Shown here in pieces: positions 1 to 8,655 of a stretch of DNA of 11,086 nt. Within the stretch, counting starts at the first letter, position 1. Every line of letters begins with the position of its first letter. This DNA is from Spongospora subterranea (Eukaryota > Endomyxa > Phytomyxea > Plasmodiophorida > Plasmodiophoridae). Below the pieces are notes generated by a model. That model was not told the origin of the DNA, made no database searches, and saw only the letters and a list, made by a program, of their open reading frames with translations. The translations under genes and the position numbers were made by a program. The stretch covers positions 2,879 through 13,964 of the forward strand of contig OUQQ01000656.1 of assembly GCA_900404475.1 (NCBI GenBank). The letters run 5' to 3'.

Positions 1-297
1 GCGTGGCCCCCCTGACAATCTGGTGCTGCGTGGCCCCCCTGACAATCTGGTGCTGCGTGGCCCCCCTGACAATCTGGTGCTGCGTGGCCCCCCTGACAAT
101 CTGGTGCTGCGTGGCCCCCCTGACAATCTGGTGCTGCGTGGCCCCCCTGACAATCTGGTGCTGCGTGGCCCCCCTGACAATCTGGTGCTGCGTGGCCCCC
201 CTGACAATCTGGTGCTGCGTGGCCCCCCTGACAATCTGGTGCTGCGTGGCCCCCCTGACAATCTGGTGCTGCGTGGCCCCCCTGACAATCTGGTGCT
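1..297. repeat. Minisatellite: 11 perfect copies of a 27-bp unit
   Basis: Eleven head-to-tail copies of a 27-base unit (starting gcgtggccccc, ending ctggtgct) run from base 1 to base 297 with no mismatch between copies. The array ends in a 3-base stub (gct) before unique sequence. It is cut by the window edge, so its full size is unknown. The unit is a multiple of three and is open in two + frames (RGPPDNLVL or VAPLTIWCC per unit) and in all three - frames, so an open frame says little about coding. The absence of any divergence points to very recent expansion or ongoing homogenisation. A non-coding minisatellite is the simplest reading. Confidence 0.97.
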
Positions 298-663
298 GCT
301 GTAAATTGCGCAAAATTTTGCCCACCTACACTCCGATCGCAAGTAGTGCGCAGGCCGCGCTCTGGTTAGTGTATGTTGTTGTAGTAAGAGGCCTGAGGCG
401 GCATCAGAAGTTCACAACTGTATCAGAGCCAGTGAATTGGGTTATTTCTATCAATCCTGTATTAAGGCCCCCTTCAGTGCTTGTACCAATACTAACCCCT
501 TTAACCGGTCATATTCTTTAGGGCAGTCTCCTTGCCGCATTCTCTGGCAGTACCGCCGCATTAACGATATTGATATTGGCACCTTCTAATAATCAAGCAG
601 ACGGCAACGGCCGTCCTTCGCTGAGGTGGCGGGTGCAGGCAGTGGGGTTTTGCCCCACAACGA
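298..663. other. Unique sequence without a supported gene
   Basis: No exon can be supported here. The + frame that runs through the tandem array stays open to about base 521, but it has no ATG and no recognisable motif. A 12-base palindrome (GCAAAATTTTGC) sits at 310-321. The stretch directly precedes the proposed start of the ubiquitin ligase gene, so it should hold that gene's promoter and 5' untranslated region. I recognise no TATA box or other defined element. Confidence 0.4.
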
Positions 664-3600
664 ATGGTCGACAGCCATTTCCGCAGGAGAATCAGCCTGT
701 GGGGCGCTATTCAGACGTGAGCCACAATTCCGTCCTGAACCACGAGCATTTCTCAACTATATCAAGACAAAAAAGATCAGCATCAGCAAGTTGTTTGGCG
801 TAATTGATTCAGTTCTATATAGTGGAGAAGATAAATCAGAAGTTCTAGGACGGTAATTGCCGTCAATGCCATTTGATTTTGCACCTGATGGTATGTCCTG
901 TGTAGGATCACAAAATTGTGTGGTTTTACAACCCCGTGTTGTTCCCCATTCAATGAAAATACTATAGTTTATGTGTGCCGCAATTGCCAGACAGATTCTA
1001 CATGTGCTGTCTGTTTCGACTGCTTTGACAGCAGACAGCATGAAGGGCATGATTACGCAATCACAACAGTTGGAGCTGGGTGCTGTGATTGTGGTGATCC
1101 AAATGGCTGGAAGACTCCCTGTGTCAGACACCGTCCATCACAACCGTACTGCAAATCTGCTCTTCATGTCGCAATGTGTTATTTTAAACCCATGATTGCG
1201 CTTAGTTTAATTGAAATTGACGATCCCGCTGTAGCACCGTTCTTCCATCAGCTAAATATTGTCGCCTCATTCATTATATCATATTCTTTTTCGTCAATCG
1301 ACTGTTTAAACTCTTCGAGTTTGCCGTCATCGCGAAAGGCTTCACGCTTAGCTAAGGCAACAGTCGAATGGATTTTGAATCTATGCAAGCTTGGTTGTCA
1401 CGCCTTTGTTGATGCTAAAGCGACAATTATTAACCAATTCTGCTTGCAGGTCCATTTTTCATGAAACCTTTTGCACAAGAACTGATGGCATCGAACCCTG
1501 ATCATGGAACCCACCTTTCTCGACTTTTGTCTTTATTCAAAGATGATCAAAATCAGTCTTCAGAACTTTTTGCTGAACTGTTGATTACTCTAAGCTCCGA
1601 TCAACCGTAATGAGAACAATTTTTGCGAGTTTCCGTATTCACGTTCTTATATTCAGATTTCGTACCGTTCTTTTACAAGCGTTGGCACCGATGTACATGG
1701 ATCTCCGCAAAAAGAAATCTTCCTTGCTGGATATGGTTACTGTTCAGGTATAATTATTCGTTCAGATTACGTATATCGCTCTTTTGACCTGACTCATGTC
1801 GCAGATTTTTAGTTCCATGTCCGCAATCGGCGATTTGATATCAAGCGAATACGTCTTGCTTTTACTAAATTATATCTGCAAGATGCTAGAGAATAATTCG
1901 ACAAATATTGGAAGCCCTCATGGCGCTACTGTCGATGTTGCATTCCATGACGTTTCGTGTTTTGAAGTTGCTGTTGATGTCAAGTATATGCTGAAGCATG
2001 AGTATACGTTTCTTTCTTTTGCGAAGCCGCAGATTATTTACTCTCTTTAGAGCGGTTTCTTATTCCGTGCTGTCATCGTTGCCAACACTTGATGCTTTGA
2101 TATCGTTATTATGCATGCTACAAGGAATGGCACCTTGTCAAAAGAAAATTGGTAGTTTCTTCGCATCTCTACCTACTCAATTTAATTAATTATTTGCCGC
2201 TTAGGCGATCATGTTGAGTTCGATAACGAAGATTGGATGTATGCTTTCGAATTAGAGTCCGAAATCGGTGAAATCGTGGAATCCCTGAATATTGGTCTGT
2301 CACGGATGTCTCTGCGAGTTTCAGATTTGGCTAACCCTTCTGTCGTATGAAGCATTCGTTAATGCAATATCTAATTCGACGCAAGGTGTCTCGTGCATGG
2401 TTTTGCTTCAAAAGTTGGCTATCGCATTATGCTCTGATTTCCAATGGTCAAACTCGCGGCCAGATGCGTCATTTCACCTACCCTTGCATCGGGCTTTCGC
2501 CACATTTTTCATTTCTTTACAGAAACAAAACCAAGTATGTCACTGCTTTTATTGATGGGCATTACTGATTCATTTTCGTAGGGGGTTGACACACTGTCTC
2601 TTCTCTCTTCGGTTGTTCCTAACAACAATGTAGATTTCTTCATCACCAGTATTTGGCGGGCTCCTTTGCGAATTCAAACGATGCTTGCTGAGATGAATGC
2701 TGGTCTCTGGAAAAAAAATGGCGACCTTGCTGAACAAGCAGATTCTATTTATAGGTAAACTGCTAAATGCTATTTGAAATGGGAAATTCACTGATTGCTG
2801 TTTAGAGGTTCTTCCCTCAGTACCACGGCTCTGTTCCCAGACCTTTTCTGCATTCAGTTAGGGGCTCTGCATTCTCAGAATCAGGATGGATGCCTCGCAG
2901 AGATTATCTCCTCTCACAACGTCAATGTCTTTGACGACTCGCATTATGATAATAGAGTATGCGAGGAGCTCTTTCGATTGATAGTTTCGATCATCTGTGA
3001 TCGCACTGCTTATCAATGTGAAGAGACTACAATGAGAAAGGAAATTATTGCCCAGCTGCTAGCGTCTGAGGTTGGTCCTGTAATTGCAGAATCTTTATAA
3101 TGTTGTCAATTGCATGTTATAGTCGGGGTTCATGCACTCTGAGTTAACGGATCGCCTTCCGCGTCGCTTTGCTGAGTCAGCCAATCTTCCATCCATTTTG
3201 AAGGAAGTTAGTGTTTGGAATGCTCCTCGCGGTGTAAACAGTGGGCGGTACACTTTGAAGCGGGAACTTTATTCAATGTTTAATCCTTTTTTCTTTCGTC
3301 TCTCCCAAGTAAGTTCAATGCTTGACATTTATGGAATTCGACCAAATGTGAGTTTATAGAGCGATATTGCCATTTCTGAATCGCGGTTTCTCTCTGCGTG
3401 TCAAGTAACTCTCCCTGATGCATCCTGCTGTATAGCACTACCAGATCCGTTGCCTCATCTGGACTCCATAATCAAATCTCCAACCATTCTAGGTCTAATA
3501 TTGAAAGTTTTACATCGAACCGTCGATGAAAACAGCCAGCCACGCTCGGACAGGTTGATCCGTTCGGTCGTTTATCTGCTTTCTCTTTGCGGTAATTGCT

Positions 3601-6600
3601 CGTCTCTTCTAGTTTGAGCTTTGTTTACGTATCTGCGCAGCCAATCAATCGTCTTTATCGGATCACGGTTTACCTCAAAGAAAGAGAATCAAAACTACGA
3701 CGAACTCGGATCATCTTTGGCTAAGTAATCCGGACATTTTTCGCCAATTGTTGCGATTGAGAGAATCCCCTGAATTTCTGTCCAACTCGGAAAACAAACA
3801 CGCGTTGGCGCGACTTGCTGATCTAATCCGGTAAATTTTTCTGTTACTAGACATGATGATACTGCGCTCTAAATTAAGCTTCGTTCAGGCGTTGGTGCCC
3901 CGACGCAGAACAGCTGTCTAGGGGGCTCTGGTCAACTGATGAGCAGCGCAAAATTCGGCGAGAAACAGCCCGGGCTCGACAGTCAGCTGTTCTTGAGGAA
4001 TTTTCTAAAAAGCGACACGAATTTCAATCTGAAAAGCCCCCTGTGACCGTTTTGTCAGAGGCGGGCTCAGCTTCATGCAGCGATGCTCCAACCTGCATGC
4101 TTTGTTGTGAGAAGATATCCTCGCGGAAATCTATCGGAATGATTTCTTTTGTGACTCTATCTCAAGTTGCACAAATCGCTCATCGTCGTCTCATTACTCC
4201 CAGCTCGGCACGTACTGACAAATTGGGCACCTTGAATTGTGCTAGCTCTCATTCCTTTTTAGGTCAGCCGTCTCAAAATCCCTTGTCTGGTCAATTGAGG
4301 CGGCCGGAGACGGTCGTGCTGGGATCGCCTTTTGGCCCAGGGGCGGGTCATCGCCCTGTTGCTCTTGCACAGGCTTTGAGAGATTTACCGACAATCAATG
4401 CCCGCAGATCTCCTCCGAGGTTTATGCGCAGAAGAGGCTTGAATCGAGAACGGTTTATGGATATGACGTTTGATGATGATACCGCTCTTATCCCTGAAAA
4501 TACCGCTGCTGAATCTGCCCTTTTAAGGCAACTTTTGTCAACGCTTTTGCCACAAAACCGAATTCTACCTAATATGGAAGGTATTTGTATTGTTTTTCAC
4601 AAATTTTGTTTTTGAAATTTGTTCAGATGAACTTGGAGATCTTCTCGTTTCGGTATTCAGGAGTTGGTCGTCAGGCTCCCGTCCTAATGACTCTTCGTCA
4701 AGTATTCCGATCAATTTTGACTGGAGATCAAATACTGATAGTTTGTTCACTCAAAGCTGTGGCCATCTCGTGTGCCGCTCCTGCCTAGGTACAGTTAGCC
4801 ATGTATCCTTTCATCATATCTTGATGTTGCGTTTCAGCAAGTTTCTTGGCTTCACAACCACCTAATTTCCATTCCTTCAAATCATCGGTTTTCCACTGTC
4901 CTGTATGTCGTCGTCTGTCAAACGTGCTTATTCCTCTCGCACGTGTATCCAAGGTCGATGTTCCTTGACCGATGTTTGCTTTTCTGATTTTAAATTTACA
5001 GTGTCAAGGTCCAGCTCAGTCTGAGGAGGTTCTTAGTCTTTCAGATTGGCTTACAAAATGCTCAGAATCTGAGCATATTATACGCTGCTCTGTCAATGGT
5101 GGTACGTGAACAATTCAAACATGGTATTTCCATCCTCAGTCGGCTGGTTTCCAGGAAATCATGTCGAATATAATGTCGCCAAGCAGTTGGTGTCGTCTAT
5201 ATTCCGAGCATGCTGCATCAAATCTCCCATTTCGTCTGTGCCCACCAGTGCTGTCATATGTTTTCTTCTTGGCAGCTGCATTGAAACCATTGATGTGTCT
5301 CTACACTGCGACCCCAAGGTATGTGCTGTATGGGTTTGCTGCTAGCCGTTTCAAATTCGGTGCAGGAAAGGATATCTCGACCAGCTGCTGATATGTGCCG
5401 TCTTCTGTTTTACTGGATACGTGTATGCCTTCATTGTGAATCCCCGTCCCATGCGGCAAGATCGTCTCGCCGGCCGTTTTTGCCATCAGCGTCAACGTGC
5501 TTTCATGATCGAGCATGGAAAAGTGTCTTCCATCCGTCTGAAACGTCTCTTCTCAAGAGCAATGTGTTTGGTGTGGTTCTCCAACTATTACCATGTTTTG
5601 CTTCATGCGGTGTTACTGCAAAGCATGTTTTTGATATTGCGCAGCTTGCTCAGGTTCTCCAGGTACTAACCACGAGTATTTTTCCGCTAACGTTGATGAA
5701 CGTTTTTCAGGCCATATGCATATCATTTCATCAAAATAGAACTAGTACGCTCGTCATGTCGTCTTCTACGTTATTTAATCTTTCGGTGGTTAATTCGCTT
5801 GAAGAACTTGTTGTCTTTGTATTTGCAGCAATAACGGATCGGCCGATTGACTTTAAACCTTCGTCACACGTCGATGATAGCGTCAGGTTCGTGTTCAGGC
5901 TCTGTTGCTTCTTGAAACTTCTGATATCGCTTTGGCAGAAAATGCGCTGCTGTCAATTCTGATGTTATTGAATCACATGCAAGTCGCGTTCATCAACTTT
6001 GCATGCCGTTCGCCAGGAAGGGTCGTCTTCTATTGGGTGTCGCAGAATTTGATACTTCTTTTGTATTTTTGGGAGCTGATTGCCTTCAAGCTAATGTTTG
6101 TCGATTGTTGAAATGCCCTCAAGTATTTTCCGTTTTTTCGTAGTTTTTGGTTCTCAAAGTCTAATATAGGTTAAACATGTACTATTTGGTTGGATTACAT
6201 CGTATGTTAAATTGAAGACGAGTGGTTGCGGTACAAGGCCCATGACGCGTTCACAGGCGTCTACGTCATCGGTATGATGTTGCTGTGATTTCTTCTTTTT
6301 TGCTTATATTCGCGCAGTCTAGCGCTCGTTCCGTTTCTCCTGTGTCTATCGCCGGTTGGGATACCACCGCATTAATTCTTGATCGCCCTTTCGCTCTTGC
6401 TGCTCTTCCTGACCGATTCGACGAACTACTGCATCAGTGCCGAAATAAACGGTAGTTGTCGGGTTTGCTTTTTTGTTAGCATTTTTATTCAAATACTGGT
6501 GTAGTTGTGATAGTTGCGAGGCTCCACATTCTGAGCAGTTTTGTATTTGCTTGTTGTGTGGCGCCGCTGTTTGCTGGGGGAATTCGCAAGACTGCAGGTA

Positions 6601-7007
6601 TATTAATATGCTCTGTTTACTCATGAAGATCAAACAGTTGTTTAGTTTTCACCACACTCTGAGTCATTGCGATGGTACTAGCGCTATGTTTCTTCTGCTC
6701 CGAGATTGTGTTGTCGCTCTGGTTCACGACAGATCCATCGCAATTTGGGGGTCTCTGTACCTTGATTCGCATGGAGAGGTTTTTACAGTGGCTTGTGAGT
6801 GGTTCTGTTCATGGTTTCATTTATTTTTTGCAGGAAGATCGCGATTTAAACCGTGGTTTACCGTTGCACTTAAATCTGGGAAGACTGCAGGATCTGACTA
6901 AGCTCTACACGTCGGTGTGCATTGCCGATTTCATAGCGCAGAACCATCGCGATAATGCTGGTGGTGCTGCACCTGCAATGGCGTTTCATCCTTTGCAGTG
7001 GAACTGA
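664..7007 (+). CDS. UBR3: E3 ubiquitin-protein ligase, UBR3/PRT6 family (29 exons)
   Basis: Exons: 664-716, 781-852, 906-1145, 1206-1396, 1450-1606, 1657-1747, 1805-1983, 2033-2151, 2205-2294, 2353-2534, 2582-2754, 2806-3070, 3123-3308, 3360-3591, 3641-3830, 3889-4580, 4627-4788, 4838-4953, 5002-5101, 5155-5318, 5366-5662, 5711-5818, 5887-5963, 6017-6122, 6170-6271, 6318-6451, 6505-6597, 6646-6778, 6834-7007. They sum to 4,878 bases, join in phase and end in TGA (1,625 residues; human UBR3 is about 1,890). Seen: a Cys/His-rich UBR box (residues 47-117); the family block FHLPLHR; WKKNGD; a basic helical stretch before a split RING (CMLC at about 876, SCGHLVC at 1082, CPVCRRL at 1112); a late Cys cluster; and the C-terminal signature YLDSHGEEDRDLNRG. 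By family knowledge it transfers ubiquitin to selected proteins. Plant PRT6 reads Arg N-degrons; mammalian UBR3 is reported not to. Introns are 46-68 bases. Least certain are the first exon, the exon 3/4 junction, the exon 12 donor (3071 or 3080) and the intron at 5819-5886. Confidence 0.9.
919..1131 (+). other. UBR-box zinc-finger coding segment of the ligase
   Basis: This one uninterrupted segment encodes about 71 residues with the expected Cys/His spacing: CGFTTPC, then VCRNC, CAVCFDCF, HEGHDY, GCCDCGD and a closing CVRH. The UBR box is the substrate-recognition zinc finger of the N-recognin family. The acidic GCCDCGD block and the preceding HDY are like those of the PRT6 and UBR1 boxes, which bind basic N-termini. 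The human UBR3 box is more diverged here. Whether this protein binds N-degrons is inference only. Confidence 0.93.
4094..4908 (+). other. Split RING-type domain of the ligase (introns removed)
   Basis: The first zinc pair is CMLC in the long exon 3889-4580. About 200 residues later come SCGHLVCRSC (exon 4627-4788) and FHCPVCRRLSN (exon 4838-4953). A long, poorly conserved insert inside the RING is typical of UBR1, UBR3 and PRT6 ligases; here it is rich in Arg, Pro and Ser. The RING recruits the E2-ubiquitin conjugate. Two introns (4581-4626 and 4789-4837) interrupt the domain. All expected Cys/His positions that I can recognise are present, so I read it as catalytically competent. Confidence 0.85.
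6505..7007 (+). other. C-terminal Cys cluster and conserved UBR3-type tail
   Basis: Exon 6505-6597 encodes CDSCEAP followed by CICLLCGAAVC, matching the zinc-binding region near the C-terminus of UBR3, PRT6 and UBR1. Exon 6646-6778 encodes FHHTLSHCDG, then the hydrophobic MFLLLRDCVVALV and IWGSLYLDSHGE. Exon 6834-7007 opens with EDRDLNRGLPL. The IWGSLYLDSHGEEDRDL block is very close to human UBR3 and is the best single argument for assigning this gene to UBR3/PRT6 rather than UBR1/UBR2. The frame closes with TGA at 7005-7007. Confidence 0.88.
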
Positions 7008-7123
7008 GCTAATTGCAATTGTAAAGGATACTGGTCTATATCTATTGAACGGCACATATATTATAAACATATATCACTCATTTATGTAAACCCTGAATGG
7101 CCATCTATGGTATCCGATACCTA
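7008..7123. other. Convergent intergenic gap with a small palindrome
   Basis: Only 116 bases separate the ligase stop (+ strand) from the stop of the secreted-protein gene (- strand), so the two 3' ends converge and the transcripts may overlap. The middle is AT-rich (acatatattataaacatat). I see no exact AATAAA on either strand. A perfect inverted repeat, GGTATC-c-GATACC, lies at 7109-7121, three bases beyond the - strand stop codon. Confidence 0.5.
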
Positions 7124-7486
7124 TTAATGGGCAGAGGTTGCATTAGTGGCATTGGCAGGCGGCGAATGGCCCGGCTTGCTAGTGGTCGGTCCTTGTACCG
7201 GGACCATGGCCGCCGGCCCCTTGGCCTCCCCAGGCAGCTCCTCCTTGTTCGGCAGCACAACGATGGGTCTTCGGTACGGTCGGTACGAGTACCAATAGTC
7301 AGGGTACCTGTCCCAATACCGCACTCGATGGCGATATGATGGTCGCCACCCTCCATGATAATGACCCCATCCATGCCCGTATCCTCTTCTCAGCGCCTCA
7401 AACTTCTTGCCATGTTGGCTGGCGCCGGTGCATGATATCAGCGCCACAAGAGCAGCTATCAATAACGCGAACCACACCAGCTTCAT
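7124..7486 (-). CDS. Small secreted Tyr/Trp/His/Arg-rich protein, unknown function
   Basis: A single-exon ORF of 120 residues starts at the ATG at 7486-7484 and stops with TAA at 7126-7124. The frame is open further upstream but without another ATG. Residues 1-19 (MKLVWFALLIAALVALISC) form a clear signal-peptide hydrophobic core, with likely cleavage near CTGA/S. Residues 35-74 are very rich in aromatic and basic residues, with about 9 Tyr, 4 Trp, 4 His and 8 Arg in 40. Paired basics lie at 27-28 (KK), 33-34 (RR) and 72-73 (RR), which could be processing sites. The tail (80-120) is Pro/Ala/Thr-rich and ends with two overlapping-type sequons (NATNAT) for N-glycosylation. There is only one Cys (within the signal peptide), so no disulfides are expected. 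I recognise no family. It could be a secreted or structural protein, a peptide precursor or a lineage-specific orphan. Unlike its neighbours it has no introns. Confidence 0.7.
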   Translation of the reverse strand: MKLVWFALLIAALVALISCTGASQHGKKFEALRRGYGHGWGHYHGGWRPSYRHRVRYWDRYPDYWYSYRPYRRPIVVLPNKEELPGEAKGPAAMVPVQGPTTSKPGHSPPANATNATSAH

Positions 7487-8655
7487 CTTGATTATGATTC
7501 CGTTTGAATCGGCCACGGTAGCGCTATCTTTCGGAATCGGACGAATCGGGCGCAATTACATATTATTGGACAGCCGTAAAATGTCTATAGTCTACCTACA
7601 GTAATAATCCCAATGCCAGTCGACGATGAATAGTCATCTTTTTTCAACGCTGCTGTTCGAACGTATCCTAAAATGCGAAATTGTTAAGGTGTTATCGCCA
7701 AGGGTATGTTCAGAGTAGCAGCCGATCGATTACTGAACAAAAATCCCAATTCTTGACTTTTTGTCATCTTACAATCGTCCTGAGAATGGAGATGTACATC
7801 TCTTCGATCTGCTGTGTAAATCAGACAACCTCCTACCCAATAAGGTATAGACGGTTCATGAAATTCCTGCTTTAAATCACCGATTCAGTATTCGTTATGT
7901 CAAACCAGTAGGCAGGGAGTTGCTCAGGTTGGAACTTTCCAGCTATGATCATAATGTTGACCCCGAAGCTTTCAGGTTCGTTGAGTTACGTTTGTGATAC
8001 GGTCTGAACTGGGGAAACGTTCTGCCATTCGTCCCACCAGCATAGAGGAGACCAATTGCTTATTTTGTGAACAATGCACGACAATTTCACATGATTTTTT
8101 TTTGGTGTTTATGCCACCGAACCTCATTCATACATTAAATTTGATTAAACACAAATCGCTATAGAACGGTTCATCAAACCGGTAGTTCATTGTGCCTACA
8201 GTATCTAGACTAAACGGTGAGATCTCAGTAAGAACTATGCCTCGTTGTAGCAATAGAAGCCTTCAATCGATACTCCCGTCTTTAACATTGCAATACGGTT
8301 TGGTTGCTCGAATGAAGGAAATTGATTTCGATATGGTTGCGCCAGGGGACACTGCAGTTGCTGGACCCCGGGACGGGCCTCCCAACGTGTCCTGGCCGAG
8401 CAGTTCCGGCCCAGGTTGGCCGTCGGGGCCACTCCTCGAACAGGCTGGATCTTATCGCATATGCCGGATATTGCCAGCTGTTCATATCATCTACCTGATA
8501 ATACTATCCCACAAAATTCCTGTTGAGTCTTGAGCTCCTATTGCTTATTTCACTGGGTCTCTTCATCAAAAATTGCTTATCCAAACTAGCTACTTCCAAG
8601 CTTCGCTGAAGACATTTCATATTATCATCATCTAGTTCACGCGCCCAAATAGACC
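7487..8655. other. Divergent intergenic region; weak spliced ORF and GC-rich patch
   Basis: This 1.17-kb stretch separates the 5' ends of the secreted-protein gene (-) and the kinase gene (+), so it should hold both promoters. On the - strand a CCAAT sequence lies about 90 bases upstream of the secreted-protein ATG, without other support. A two-exon ORF of 55 codons can be read on + at 7786-7844 and 7889-7997, but competing readings exist on the other strand and I do not call it a gene. Bases 8341-8440 are about 71% G+C by count, far above their surroundings. No tRNA or transposon ends were recognised. Confidence 0.45.
8638..8650 (+). promoter_or_regulatory. Possible G1/S-type element (cACGCGCccaaa) before WEE1
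   Basis: The sequence ACGCGC followed by CCAAA lies just upstream of the kinase ATG at 8656. The core resembles MBF-type ACGCG sites and, on the other strand, an E2F-like TTTGG(G)CGC with one extra G. E2F/MBF control would suit a cell-cycle kinase, but the match is imperfect, the site is unusually close to the start codon, and short GC motifs occur by chance. Confidence 0.15.

Noticed and set aside
1..297. CRISPR array
   Set aside because: The copies are directly adjacent without unique spacers, and the window is eukaryotic.
3..521. Long + strand ORF through the tandem array (VAPLTIWCC repeats plus a unique tail)
   Set aside because: It is long only because the repeat unit is stop-free in most frames. 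There is no ATG, the repeat peptide is implausible, and the tail has no motif.
757..1131. Opposite-strand ORF of 124 codons
   Set aside because: It lies antisense to the UBR box exon, whose Cys/His motifs fix the coding strand.
2386..2568. Frame 1 reading that suggested a frameshift in the ligase
   Set aside because: An intron at 2295-2352 leads directly into the frame that contains FHLPLHR, and the segment length then matches human UBR3 as I recall it.
664..7007. Assignment to UBR1/UBR2
   Set aside because: No ClpS-like domain is seen, and the tail motif (YLDSHGEEDRDL) and the mid-protein blocks fit UBR3/PRT6 better.
7640..7670. tRNA-like TTCGAAC sequence
   Set aside because: No matching acceptor stem, anticodon arm or internal promoter boxes at the right spacing.
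8192..8533. ORF of 113 codons on + over the GC-rich patch
   Set aside because: It starts at GTG, has no motif, and is probably open because of the GC-rich composition.
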